From positions 682,001 through 746,000 of the forward strand of contig OU612068.1 of NCBI GenBank assembly GCA_914767715.1: a stretch of DNA of 64,000 nt, given 5' to 3'. Positions within the stretch are counted from its first letter, which is position 1; each line of letters begins with the position of its first letter. The position numbers and the translations under genes were made by a program. Positions 10,663 through 26,829 of the stretch are shown piece by piece. The notes beneath the pieces were generated by a model that searched no databases, had not been told where the DNA came from, and saw only the letters and a list, made by a program, of their open reading frames with translations. Source of the DNA: Membranipora membranacea. Lineage: Eukaryota > Bryozoa > Gymnolaemata > Cheilostomatida > Membraniporidae.

Positions 10663-13600
10663 TCAGAGTTTTCCTTCCTTGAGTAGATTAGCAGCCAGCG
10701 TAGAAGAGCTGGCTATGTGATCCAGATTTCTCTCCCTACAGACAGTCAGATCTAGAGATCTCTCCTCACATCTCCACTCCTTATATCTCACTGTACAGTC
10801 AGGGTCAGGAGAGCGTAGTAACTCCACACCACACCTAACTAACAAGTCTTCCAGAGCACCATCACCTGCCAGCATGTCAGCTGGGGGTAAATCTTTGACA
10901 TAGAACGACAGGTGCCCATACCAGTTCGAGGCAAAGTGACCCGCTCCTCTGGCTACCTCTATCTTGTCTGGATGGACAATTGATGGTAAGAACTTTGGGC
11001 TGTACTGATAGAAGGCTACAAGTGCGTAAGCTTGTCTCCCCTGTATTACGTTACGCCTTACTCGACTCATATAAGATATCTTATAATGCTGTTGGGCGAG
11101 AAGGAGGAAGAAATCTGCCGTATGAGTGATGTCATTGACATTACATCTCCGTGGACCTCTTTCAACATAACCATATTATCAGTCTGCATCTGACCGATTC
11201 TCTGTTTAGTTTGCTGAAATATGTCGTACTGTTTCATCTGATAGTTGTGGTATTCTTTAGCACTGAAAACAAACACAATCCACATCAAGTATAAACACGA
11301 CTAGACTAATATTCAGAGTCACTACCGATATTACAAACTGATCATCTAATTCTGCCACCATTTAATAAGCCTCCTGATGATTATTGATGGACAGTTCTAT
11401 AGAAACCCACCTGTAGACTAGAACTAGTGTAAGTGTGATGTATCTGTTAGCTCGCAATGTTTGAATGAATCTCCTGACTAGCTCATCTATATCATGTGGT
11501 GCTTCTGCGACGTAGATAGGTACCACAACGTTAACATCTGTGGTGTCTGTACTTGTACGGTGCAGATGTCTGAGCTTGAAACTTGTCTGCGGTTTTACCA
11601 ACTCATAAGTTCCGGTTTCTGTCAGGCCACTGCCATAAAACTTATAGAATATGGCATTGAGCTAATTACTGGCTAAAAGTAATCTTGTGAGAGGTAATTT
11701 TTCCAAAGTGAGTATCTTTAACACATTATATAGCAGACATCTTCCAAAGCAACTTCTTTTCTCTAGCTTTAATCATGAAGCTCACCCTCCTTGCTATAAT
11801 GGTGAGTGAAAGATGTATTACAGAAGTTGTCCTCTCATAAGACATTAAAAATAGATACAACATTTCTATGAGAATTCATGGGTTAGTGCAAACTTTTAAT
11901 GCATGACAAGCATTGGAACCATGTATATAGATTCCCATAGTGAGCTCACCTCAGTTTATCCTGCAGGGACAATGTGATGATATAGTCAAGTCCCCTAGTA
12001 GAGTCAGCTCGGCGATAAGCTTGTATAAGTTTCTCTGGCCGGTATCTCTCTGATTTTTTGTTCGCGTCAGCAATAATTACTCCAACCATATCATTGATAT
12101 CCCTACGCTGATCATCTGTCGGAATATGGAATCTAGTCTGAGAACTTGCACAGCATTGTTCCATTTAGTCTGATCAATCTGGACATTGATGTGATGTGCC
12201 ATTCTGCGCATGCTCAGCTCTGGGCATGAGCTGATCTCTGCAAAATTGAGTCTTAGAATTCCGAAGCCATCTGATTGGCTACCTGCTCTGGTGGCATGCT
12301 CCCCAATGCGCGCAGAATTGTTACTAATAGTTATCCTCTCTTCTCACTATTAGCTGATTTTGATTAGCAGTTTTTGCAGGGGTTATCTCATTCTCCCTGA
12401 CCAAATTTGTTATCAGAACCCAGACTAAACTCATTGTTCTTGCACATGCGCAAATTAAAGTCACGCATGATGGTTACTTAGGCTTCCGACAGCCTGGTTT
12501 ATCAGTGATCTACATGCCCAGTCAGATCACGAGAGTCAGTATGGTGATGTGCCTTAATCACAGGCTCACAGTCAAAGGTGAATAGATCTGGTGAATCGAA
12601 ATCTGTTGATCTCATGAAAATTAAGATGGGGAAAGAGGGAACATATGTGTTATAGCTGAGTTTGGTGTCTAGGAGGTTAATTTAAATTCCACTCTACTAG
12701 GTAGCAGCATCTCAATATTTTTGTTTGTTTGTAACTTCCTAATATTCAAGGTAACTTCTCTGATATCGATTAGCCTAATTTCCTTGTTCTCATACTACAG
12801 TACATATTGCAGCGCCTTCATCTCGATACAGCGTGTATAAACAAACCAGTAAGAGGAAGACTGTTCCTCAGATCATATTCTAAATAGCTGCTGTTGCCTG
12901 TGATCAGAGTCCACCTAGCCAAATCATATCTGTTACTTGTATGGTATTTCTCACTGACAGCTGCAGGCCAGGGAGCAGGTGTCCCGATGTCAGCCAGCAG
13001 GTGCTCCATACCTCATCGTATACTGTCTATCTGTATCTTAGTTTTCTCCATCTCAAGTATTGCCTCCAATCTAGAGACACATAATAGAACTCATACTACT
13101 AAAAGGATATTAGGATTACCGTGACAGATGGTAAAACTACCATTGTTAATCTTGAATTTAAATAATTCTTTGGAAAGTAAAGAAAGTGGGGAAACCAAAA
13201 ATTTACAAATCCTAATTAAATATTTCTTTTGCTCAACCGATCCGACCGATGTGTAACAATATCGCTTTTGTATGTTGGAACTAGATGTTTACTGGACTCT
13301 CTGCCTCAGCAAGTAGGACCTTTGTAAAGGTTTCGGCCACATTTTAAGGGAATGCTCCAGAGTCAATCAGGGAGGAAGTGAAAAAACATAACCATTACCT
13401 CCTAACAGCGTGGATGTCTGTAGCAGACTCCATTCTTGAGATGATCATTGTATGAGAACTTCTCATAGCTGTCTCTAATGAGCTGCTTTCTTCTTCTTTA
13501 TAAACATGCTGTAAAGTTCAAATATTACATATATTATATAACAAACATAAATGAAATGTACATATACTTGTATTATAATCATAATAGATATACTGTAAAG

Positions 13601-15677
13601 TTCGAATATTATATTACATACATATTTTATAATACACATACTGTAAAATACAAATACCAGTACTTATATTATAATACACAAACTGTATAGTACAATCATT
13701 AGTAGTTTTATCTGTAATTATATTACACATACTGTTGAGTTAAAACATAATTGTTCTATGATTAGTGACAGTACATATATATCAAATGGCTCCTGAGAGA
13801 GCATTGCATCAACTCCTTGATTAAATGCAAGTTTGTAGGTGTAGAGGACCTCATGATATAAATTGATAGTGTAAACATCTGTTTTATTTCAATTTGTTCC
13901 TTTTCTTCCCACTTGTACTATGGGCATGCCTCATGTCTACCGACCTGAGAATTAGGTAAAGCCGTACACGATACTTCAGTGATATGATGTATACATGTGT
14001 GAAGGGCCTGAAACACCGCCGAGGATGACATAGATGTCCCTCCTTCGTTATCTCCTCGTTTGAACTGCTGTTCGCATCTCTCGACATTCTCTGATAATGT
14101 GATCAAAACTCTCTACAATTATATGTGACAATAATCAGTAAATAAAACCAAGGAGTTAGAGGGACGGGACTTGATAAAACTAAGTAGATGAAAGCTCTGT
14201 CCATTGTCGGAACGGTCTTTAGTTGTGCGCATTGGAGTCACTACCACAGACTAAGATTGAGACCAGCGACATCTTCCCTGGAGCAGATGTAGGGAAATAG
14301 TACAGCCTGTGTTTTCATGTCCAGCGTGAAAGAAAAAAGCACCATATCATATTTGTGTGGTGCCAGCAGCCTACCAGATCAACTACTGGAGATTTACCCA
14401 GTGACTACAAATCTTTAATAACTGTGTTAAGGGTGAGGCAGCAGACATGAACACTTGATGACATGTTCAGACATCTTGGACAAATGGTGGTTGCGATTTC
14501 AATGGATTCAGAAATGGCAATAGTAATATTTTTTTGCAGTGTTTATCATTGTCATTGGTCATCGTTAACATATATTTGAGGTGATAATTCACTTCTTGTT
14601 TTGCTATGTTAAAACATGTTTATCAGAAGTAAAATATTCTTCACTTTCCGGCATCAAATAATAATTTCAAAATAAATGTTTGAATGATTGTTGGAGCATG
14701 TGATCAGATGTAATGAATTGTTTATCTAATTTACAGAGGGGTCACAGTTTAAATCAAATTTTTGCAATAGAAGGTCCAGTTGAAGGAACCTGATTTTGAT
14801 GGTTTTTTGGCACAAACAACAATGTGAGACAGTAATAGTTTATTGATGTTGCCAGACATTAACACAGAAAAGATGTCAAAATCATACTAACATTAGAGAT
14901 TACCAGCCCCGATGATATATCACAGGCAGAATCATACTCACATTAGAGATTACCAGCCCCGATGATATATCACAGGACACAGGCCGATTCCTTAGTTGAA
15001 GAGAGGCAGAAACACGGTTTCTCATCTATCGACGATGAGATTTGGTCAGATATTGAACGCTTAACATAGACATCGTCGGGTAAAAGCATGAAATGTTTGT
15101 TTCTCTTTATATACAGGTTGACCATATGTTTGAGGGTTACAAGCAGCAGAGTGCTTGTGTCAAGCAACCTCAAATACACCATTGAGGAAGAAGAAGAAAC
15201 AGAGATCGGCAGCTCAGGTAATTTCTGGCCGACATTGATGAAAAATTTGACAGGTAGTAATCCATCTGTGGTAGAGCTCACTAATGTCTTGTTCAGGGCC
15301 ACCAGACGATTGTTCCACTGATCTAATGAGGATAAGTATCCAACAAACACTGGCTCTTTGATATCGACTTCCGAATTTGCAAAAATCGGTATGTATGGCC
15401 ACTTCATAGACTGCACTCTGCTAAACTCGGATTTTATCACCTGTGGTTCAAACTCCGCTCCGAGGAACGAAGCAAAGTCAATGCCACTGGTGAATCTATT
15501 TTTATTGTTTCTGAGAGATTTTGTATGATGGTTTAATGAAGCTGAGTAAAGTGAATCAATCTTGCATGTCCTCTCTTCGATAAAGGATAAAATGATGACG
15601 CCGAGTGAAATGCCGATACATATTCCCAGTAAGAAAGGTATGGCCACCTTACTGTAAATTAGACACAATTTCAGCAT
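10663..15677 (-). pseudogene. CHPF: CHPF-like gene, copy B, degraded inverted duplicate
   Basis: Exons on the minus strand: 15677-14942, 14112-13945, possibly one near 13,465-13,405, 13070-12847, about 12150-11950, 11611-11411 and 11262-10663. Exon 1 encodes a type II membrane anchor (about residues 12-32), a PVFVGYLSS block and the LLPDDVYV motif matching DDTYV of CHPF. The next exon holds NVERCEQQ...CIHHITEVSC, matching the family's HLxGC...GRCLxDxxGVGC. Lesions seen: a 7-bp CCTGTGT duplication near 14,980 that shifts the frame; loss of the AG acceptor at 11612-11613 (now GG); a 28-bp deletion near 11,081; and an 11-bp deletion near the C-terminus that brings in an early TGA. Exon 11611-11411 differs from copy A at about 8 of 66 residues. 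A promoter and transcript may persist, but a full protein looks unlikely. Confidence 0.85.
14881..14980. repeat. 50-bp tandem duplication spanning an exon end and its donor
   Basis: Two nearly identical 50-bp units contain the last part of exon 1 of CHPF copy B and its donor (GTGAGT in the inner unit, GTTAGT in the outer). The donor at 14942 is in phase with the next exon at 14112. The outer unit keeps the uninterrupted GCC TGT GAT order and so preserves the sequence from before the 7-bp insertion. Confidence 0.85.
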
Positions 15678-16372
15678 TATGTTTTCTTTAGGATCCAGTA
15701 GTTGGCTGTGTGAGAATAATAAAGCTCGCTTTCAGCATCAGAAGGCTAAAGCCTTGTGCCCAGTTGCTGCAAAATTGGGTCTTGCAACAGTTCTGCCTCT
15801 TGCAAGAGCATTGTAAGAGTCTTGAGATTGCCTTCTGCAAATGGGAACCAAGGTTAACTGAAGGCCTTTACTCAAACTCTCCTATTTCTTCCTCTATGTT
15901 ATGGTCAACATGATAGCACATGAGTAACATGTGCCTTTGTTTATTTGGGTGGAGCCTAATAACTTTAGCTCCTCCCAAAGATTCAACATCTTTGTCAAAA
16001 GAATTTACATTGGCTGAAGTGTTTTGTGCGAGAGACAACGAGAAGACAATAATGGTGTCTGAACAGGTAATTTTTTTCTTCCTAACTTTGCTTAGGATTT
16101 CTTGCCGTTAAGCAAATCACTTTTATATGAATGAAGTGAAGATAGCTATGTACTAAAACAGCAGAAAGCTTAATTACAAGTTCGACGGTTAAAAATTTAA
16201 GAGGTGTATCAATATATCCCAATATTGAATGTAAACATACAGCTTGTAGATCAATTTCTGCATATCATTCATTATTATCTGAGCTCATTCATTATTATCA
16301 TTCATTATTATCTGAGGAAAAAATCTGAGCTCCAGAAAAATTGACAATAAATCTGGGTAATTTTCACCCAAA
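15678..16372. other. Intergenic, upstream of CHPF copy B and 5' of the LINE
   Basis: Nothing coding was recognised. TCATTCATTATTATCTGAG-type segments are repeated at about 16,262-16,320, just before the LINE. They may include the element's 5' end or target-site sequence. The LINE 5' boundary could not be fixed. Confidence 0.4.
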
Positions 16373-17953
16373 ATGAACAAAGGCAAGAAGAGAAAACTCA
16401 TATCCAGTAATGATCCTGATGAGGATGATGCTGAGGATAATATCTTCACCTATTCGCTCAACAAGTTGAAGGCATTACAAAAGAAAATCGACTCTACTAC
16501 CACTGATGAGTCTATCACCATAAAAGGTAATCCGGGAAACATCCAAATTGTCGTTGACTGCAGCACAGCTGTTTTTGAGCTTGTCAGATCTATATTTCAA
16601 ACATCAATTCAGGAGCAATATCTTTATGTAACTAGGAAAATGAATAAAGATAAGGACAAAAACACAACAGCCACCATATTCACCGTTAAAAACAAGAAGA
16701 AATCGGATAGACGCCTTTATACTGCAAACTTTTACCATACCACTTCTAGAATACTGGTGAATGCTATAAAAGATGTGGATGTGTTTATAAGTCACTACTC
16801 TAAGCTGGTAGGTGAATTACAGCCAGAAACAATTGCCAATTTAAACGAGAAAGTCCGTTCCTCATGCTCAAATGCAATGGAATCGCTAAAAAGTAAACAA
16901 ACCAATGCCAACAGCAGCACAACTCAACAACAAAGCACACAAGGTGCTCTAGGGGGATCTACAGTTTCACTGCCAGAGTCTTCTCAGTGTTCCCTGTCTG
17001 GGACAATGGAGACTTCTGCTCCATTCGTCGACAGCGCTCCCAGTCATTCCAGGGACAGAGATTATGGGGAGAGTCCCGGATGTGCGTCATGCAGAACTCT
17101 ACATGGCGTGCTTTCTATTATGATGGAGAAGATGGACAGCATGCAGGAGAAGATGGACAGCATGCAGGTTAAATTGGATAAAATTACTAGTGCTTTTTCT
17201 GAGAGCCCTAGTACAAAGGAATGTCCATCAAATTCCAAAAATACCGTACAACAAACATATCTTCCAACTCAAACTCTTAACACCACACAACAATGGTCAT
17301 CAGTTGCAAGCAGCAGTAGACAACTCCACAGAAATATTCCTTCATCAACAACACATCAAAGCACACCAATACCAAGTTCACCGGCAACTACATCCAACAC
17401 ACCAGATCACATGCCATCTATTACAAAAACAGCTCGTCCAAACAACTTCAACCCCAAGCACTGCATCGTAATAAGTATCAACAAGTCATCAAAAACCTAC
17501 CAAAACTATAATCAAGACAACATCAGACGTGAGATTAACCGTGAATTCGGCCCAACAATCATAGAAAACATAACGACCTACAATTTCAAGACAGAATCTC
17601 CAAAAATTATGCTGCACCTTCGCGATGAAAAGACAGTGACCAAGTTGATAAACACTTGGAATACATTACTATTTGAAAATTCGCAAGTAAGAAAAACAAT
17701 CAATCCAGAATCAGCAAAAGTCAACACTGGTATGCTGAGAGGCATTCCTATCGATGCTGATGATGAACTTGTAATAAAAGAGATATCACAAAATTTCCCC
17801 AACTCTTCAGCTATAAGGATTTACAAAGGGGAAAAGAAAATGCGCATCTTTAAAGTAAAGTTTGACACTCAGGACCAATACAACAAGGTCCTCAGTCAAG
17901 GTATGATTTTAGACTCACTTAAACTTAAATGCCATTTTGAAAAACTTCTATGA
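16373..17953 (+). CDS. LINE ORF1 protein
   Basis: The 526-residue ORF1 has a basic start (MNKGKKRKL). At about residues 248-268 there is a short heptad stretch with two repeats of MEKMDSMQ-type sequence, probably a trimerising coiled coil. A long Ser/Thr/Gln-rich linker follows. The C-terminal part (about 360-526) has alternating strands and helices, with IVISINKS and KMRIFKVKF segments resembling the RRM-like nucleic-acid-binding modules of LINE ORF1 proteins. I see no CCHC zinc knuckles. It would bind element RNA. The stop overlaps the ORF2 start as ATGA. Confidence 0.85.
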   Translation: MNKGKKRKLISSNDPDEDDAEDNIFTYSLNKLKALQKKIDSTTTDESITIKGNPGNIQIVVDCSTAVFELVRSIFQTSIQEQYLYVTRKMNKDKDKNTTATIFTVKNKKKSDRRLYTANFYHTTSRILVNAIKDVDVFISHYSKLVGELQPETIANLNEKVRSSCSNAMESLKSKQTNANSSTTQQQSTQGALGGSTVSLPESSQCSLSGTMETSAPFVDSAPSHSRDRDYGESPGCASCRTLHGVLSIMMEKMDSMQEKMDSMQVKLDKITSAFSESPSTKECPSNSKNTVQQTYLPTQTLNTTQQWSSVASSSRQLHRNIPSSTTHQSTPIPSSPATTSNTPDHMPSITKTARPNNFNPKHCIVISINKSSKTYQNYNQDNIRREINREFGPTIIENITTYNFKTESPKIMLHLRDEKTVTKLINTWNTLLFENSQVRKTINPESAKVNTGMLRGIPIDADDELVIKEISQNFPNSSAIRIYKGEKKMRIFKVKFDTQDQYNKVLSQGMILDSLKLKCHFEKLL

Positions 17954-20694
17954 TGGCAATGAATTTTCATAGCGCATATCTTAATATCCGTGGATTGGCA
18001 AGCAAACTGGAAGAGGTTCGTTTAATTCTTAGTGATCACAAATTTAGTATACTGTGTTTGGCTGAAACATTTTTGAATGAAAATGATGACAGCTGCCTAT
18101 ATGAGGTACCAGGATATACGATGATAAGAAGGGATAGGCTCTGTAACAATGGTGGGGGATTACTCTGCTATGTCCATGATTCACTGGTCATTGAACATCT
18201 GGAAAATTTAGATCTTTACATGGATGAGAGTATAACAGTCAAGGTCAGACCCAGAAGCCAAAAGAGTTTTTTGGTTACATACTTATATAGACCTCCCCAA
18301 TCAAAAGCATCATGGAACACAGACTTTTCAGAGTTTGTCGAGCGTTGTTATGGTTTGAACGATGAAATTATAATATTTGGTGATTTCAATATTGATTTGC
18401 TGAATCCAACTTCGAAAAACAGGTGGTTAGATAATGTTACCTCTCCACTACTGTTGAATCAACTTATATCTGAACCCACTCGCATAACTAATTCATCAAG
18501 GACACTAATTGACCACATCTATTCAAGTAAAAGTGACAATATTGCTAAATCTGGTGTCATCAAATATTCACTGAGTGATCATTTCATGATAGTAGCTTCA
18601 AGAGAGATTGATAAAAATGTTAAAATATCTAAACAAAGATGTAAGGTAACATTTTTGGATTATTCATTTGCAACACCTGAAAACATTTTTAATACATTCT
18701 CAAGGGAAAATTTTGGTTACATACTGTATGAAAGATCAATAGACTCAATGTTTGAGAAGTTCTATAGCCATTTGAATCATCTTATATCAAAACTCGTGTT
18801 TGAGAAGACTCGTTTTGTGAGAACGCCTAATCTTCCAAAATGGTTGGATGATGAGGTAAAAATGAACATCAAAATCAGAGATCAACTCAAACAAAACGGT
18901 GATTGGGAAGGATATAAAAAACAGCGAAATTATGTCACTAATATGATCAGACAAAAGAAGAAAAGAGCTATTTCTAATACTATTAAAGAGTCTAAAGGTA
19001 ATACAAAACCTGTTTGGGATGTATTAAAGAATAAAAAGAAGGAGACTTTCCCTGCGACAAATTTGAGTGCAGATCAATTTAACAGCCATTTCACATCCAT
19101 TGCAAAATCAATCACAAAGAACCTTGTTGTAACAGATGAGATGACATTTCCCGTATCCAAACATAATTTGACAGACATACCACAATTCACCCCTTTCACA
19201 TGTACAAGAATATTGTTCCACATTCCTGATAGTAAAAGTACAGGACCTGACAGAATTACAGTGAAGATGTTGAAGCTTGTTTGGCCTTATATTGTGGATA
19301 TTGTCACCGATATGTTTAACAGGGTTTTAAGCAAAGGACAGTTCCCTTCAACTTGGAAACTAGCTCGAGTTTCACCAATACATAAATCTGGGGATATAAA
19401 TAACCCATCAAATTATAGGCCAATTTCAGTCTTGCCTGTTCTTTCAAAAATATTTGAGAAACACATAAATCACCATCTGCAAGAATATCTCACTAAGAAC
19501 AAAATCATCCATGAGCTTCAATGTGGATTTAGAAAAGGCCATTCTTGTTCAGACAGTTTATTTAAAATTATTTCAGACTCTTTGGTGGAGAAAATTAATG
19601 GAAATGTTATGACATTACTTTTTCTGGATTTTAAAAAGGCATTTGACTGTGTATCCCATGTTTTACTACACAATAAGTTGAAGGCTTGCGGCATCGGAGG
19701 AAATATGTTAAAACTTCTTGACACCTTTCTGACAGACAGAAGGCAGTTTGTTAAACTCAATAATATTGAATCTTGTAGATTGTCTATCACAATAGGGGTC
19801 CCTCAAGGTTCAATCCTAGCACCAACTTTGTTTCTCATCTTCATAAATGATTTATTAACTTCATCAAAATCAGACTCATCATCATATGCATATGCTGATG
19901 ATACAGTGTTCCTGTCATCTAATAAAAACCTTCAGCAACTAAAGGCAAAGGCATCTGAAGATTTAAGTGGCATTTTGGATTGGTGCAATCGTAACCGGAT
20001 GGTTATAAATGTTCAGAAATCTCATTACATGCTACTTAATATCTCAGATCCGCTTTATGACCTGGAACTGTACATAGGGCATGAAAAACTAAACAGACAG
20101 AGAACTACAAGGCTTCTGGGTTTTGTGTTGAATGACTCGCTTTCATGGCAGGATCATCTAGAGTTTGTATATAAAAAGGTACAACGGAATGTTTACCTAC
20201 TTCAAAATTTGAGATACTTCTTGGATATAGCAAGTGCCCGCACATTTTACTTCCAGTTTATCTATTGTCACCTTATATATGGTATCCATATCATTGGCAA
20301 CTTGTCCTGCAATAATGCCCTCAATAGATTATTTTTGTTGCAAAAACGGGCTTTACGCATTATCGCCAATGTGCATTACATCCCGTATTATCTCATTTCA
20401 ACCGAATCCATTACACAATCATTACAACTCCTACCTCTTCCTAAGCTTGTTTGTTATTTCACTTCACTTTTTGCGCATAAGATAAACAATTTTTTAACAC
20501 CTCCATTTATATATAGAGGATTTAAAAACACTACCAAGTTCAATTTTCGTGATAAACATTTACTTTTATATCATACAGACAATCTAAGATACAAAGTTTC
20601 TGCTACATACAATTCTTTACCGTTACATTTGAGATCTAAAGAGAAGTTCAGTTCGTTCAAAACTTTACTTTTCAACCATATATTATCGACTTGA
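17950..20694 (+). CDS. LINE ORF2: endonuclease-reverse transcriptase
   Basis: The ORF2 protein has 914 residues. The N-terminal AP-type endonuclease has SAYLNIRGLASK, LAETFLNE, GGGLLCYV, GDFNIDL and a final SDHFMI. The central reverse transcriptase has NYRPISVLPVLSKIFE, ELQCGFRKGHSC, LDFKKAFDCVSH, GVPQGSILAPTLF and the catalytic YADDTVFL. A C-terminal thumb/tail follows, with no RNase H seen. Size and order fit the CR1/L2/Jockey assemblage, where endonuclease nicking primes reverse transcription at the target. No frameshift or stop interrupts it. The ATG overlaps the ORF1 stop by 4 bases, suggesting coupled translation. Confidence 0.96.
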   Translation: MMAMNFHSAYLNIRGLASKLEEVRLILSDHKFSILCLAETFLNENDDSCLYEVPGYTMIRRDRLCNNGGGLLCYVHDSLVIEHLENLDLYMDESITVKVRPRSQKSFLVTYLYRPPQSKASWNTDFSEFVERCYGLNDEIIIFGDFNIDLLNPTSKNRWLDNVTSPLLLNQLISEPTRITNSSRTLIDHIYSSKSDNIAKSGVIKYSLSDHFMIVASREIDKNVKISKQRCKVTFLDYSFATPENIFNTFSRENFGYILYERSIDSMFEKFYSHLNHLISKLVFEKTRFVRTPNLPKWLDDEVKMNIKIRDQLKQNGDWEGYKKQRNYVTNMIRQKKKRAISNTIKESKGNTKPVWDVLKNKKKETFPATNLSADQFNSHFTSIAKSITKNLVVTDEMTFPVSKHNLTDIPQFTPFTCTRILFHIPDSKSTGPDRITVKMLKLVWPYIVDIVTDMFNRVLSKGQFPSTWKLARVSPIHKSGDINNPSNYRPISVLPVLSKIFEKHINHHLQEYLTKNKIIHELQCGFRKGHSCSDSLFKIISDSLVEKINGNVMTLLFLDFKKAFDCVSHVLLHNKLKACGIGGNMLKLLDTFLTDRRQFVKLNNIESCRLSITIGVPQGSILAPTLFLIFINDLLTSSKSDSSSYAYADDTVFLSSNKNLQQLKAKASEDLSGILDWCNRNRMVINVQKSHYMLLNISDPLYDLELYIGHEKLNRQRTTRLLGFVLNDSLSWQDHLEFVYKKVQRNVYLLQNLRYFLDIASARTFYFQFIYCHLIYGIHIIGNLSCNNALNRLFLLQKRALRIIANVHYIPYYLISTESITQSLQLLPLPKLVCYFTSLFAHKINNFLTPPFIYRGFKNTTKFNFRDKHLLLYHTDNLRYKVSATYNSLPLHLRSKEKFSSFKTLLFNHILST

Positions 20695-20830
20695 CCAACA
20701 TCATTGATGATATTATTTCCCTTCTGTTTCTCTTTTTTTGTTATAAAAATAATTGTTTTCTGGCACTGAGTGCAAAACATTTCAAATGAGATGACTTTTG
20801 ATGCCAATAAAAAGTATATATATATTATCA

Positions 20831-22196
20831 TTATTAGATAGATACTCACTCCCACTGATAGTAAAAAGAGAGATATTTTTTTTTTCCATTCATTCACTCT
20901 CTGGACAAACTTGCAACCCATGTCTAGTGACGCTTCAGTAGGGTATGTAAAGATGTGGGTTTGGACCTTATGGCCTGACACTGCTGCCTGTGTAATAATT
21001 ATAATGATAATTTCCACTATCAGATTGTTCCACATACTTAGTAGTATGTATACATTACATTATTTGGTATTTATATATATAATTGAAAAATAAGTTGAGT
21101 AGTAATGTATTTATTTATAATATTTTTATGGGTAAGCCACACAGCATTCAAAGTTCGTTTGTGAAAAGTCTCATGTAGTCACTTCCAATCGCACCATGCC
21201 AATGAAGAGATCAGGTCACTAACCTCTTAGTTCATTGCTCTTAGCGAGCGCTGGTGTAGCTATTCTTTTCCCCTTTTCCCCCTGGCGGGCCTAGCTTCAT
21301 TTGAAGGTTACATCTCATTCCTCTACATATACAACCCAACTAGTTCAGTTAACCTCCAATGGGCTTTTTCCATCTTCTGACCAATTGACAATTACCAATG
21401 AAAACCCGTAGATGACATCGTCCCTAGGATATAAAACAGTTTGATGGGTATATAGAATTATTGTGGTATTAACTACGAGGCTAGCCAGTACAATGACATG
21501 TTTTATATGACACAACTGAAGAAATACATCACATGACTCGGTTACAAAATGCCTTGTATGCGATTGTTGGATTGAGACCCATCATATCTGTGCTGCAATG
21601 CGTCCAGTTAGCGAAATCTTGCTGAGCAAATAAAATTTGCTATTGAAACTCCGATAGCCACAGGCCTGAGTCCAGTGAATTTTATTTTTTGTATCCTTAC
21701 AGGCAATGAAAATGGTCACACCTGTTACCCAGGGTGCTACGTCCAAATCGGTAAATATATCCATACCATGATTCACTGCTGCTATCGATTCACTTAAATC
21801 ATTAGGAATTTCAGCTTCATACATATTTACTATAATATATCCACATTTCTGCGTATCTGACCGGAGATCTTAGTATTGTACAGCTTAGGCTGCTTTTCAG
21901 AGTTTACTAAGCTTCAGTGAGATATCATTGCTTTGTATTACACTGTTTTTTACTGTCACGCTTCTTTCACCAACATATGCAAAATATGCACTTCTCTACC
22001 ACAAGAACTGTAAGATTCCGACAGAACAATATTATGCCTTTCTCTATCACATACACTGCATGATTACAGAACAGCAACTGCTGTTTCTCCTTACATAATT
22101 CTCATGACATCTTTCAACTCTAACCAGATGATCAGGCTTTTAAGCCCTTTGAATTATAATACATCATCATGATGAATTTTCTGTTTCTATCTGTAG
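20831..22196. other. Intergenic region upstream of PSMC5
   Basis: No gene was recognised. The PSMC5 promoter and probably a 5' UTR exon lie here, because a CTATCTGTAG acceptor stands directly before the start codon. An 80-codon minus-strand frame at 21,582-21,824 matches nothing I know and has no supporting splice context. Confidence 0.45.
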
Positions 22197-22202
22197 GTGA
22201 AA

Positions 22203-26829
<4,627 letters not shown>

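Larger units (their letters stand above)
1..13070. repeat. Inverted duplication: arms 1-3710 and about 8990-13070
   Basis: The left arm read forward matches the right arm read in reverse complement, in collinear order: CHPF exon 3' ends, introns, 3' region, the second gene, and about 700 bp of noncoding sequence ending near 3710/8990. The left arm continues past the window start, so its outer limit is unknown. The spacer is about 5.3 kb and holds the CAP gene. Arms differ by substitutions and indels, so this is neither a recent event nor a simple assembly mirror. Confidence 0.85.
16373..20830 (+). mobile_element. Non-LTR retrotransposon (LINE, CR1/Jockey group), both ORFs intact
   Basis: Two long overlapping ORFs are followed by a short 3' UTR with a CCAATAAAAAG block and a TATATA/ATTATC simple tail ending near 20,830. 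There is no LTR. The element lies between CHPF copy B and PSMC5, in the + orientation. ATTATCATTATTA-like sequence occurs on both sides and could be a target-site duplication, but it is low-complexity and not conclusive. Open ORFs suggest recent insertion. Confidence 0.9.

Noticed and set aside
13405-13465. Firm additional exon of CHPF copy B
   Set aside because: A donor in the right phase and a weak SATDIHAV match exist, but the acceptor frame disagrees, so it is listed only as possible.
13478-13690. 70-codon Tyr/Ile/Asn-rich ORF
   Set aside because: Low-complexity ATAT/TTAT repeats translated by chance, inside a CHPF copy B intron.
20571-21035. 154-codon minus-strand ORF
   Set aside because: It is antisense to the LINE ORF2 end and its AT-rich 3' UTR, and has no domain.
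21582-21824. 80-codon minus-strand ORF as a gene
   Set aside because: No recognised family, no splice partner and no promoter evidence.
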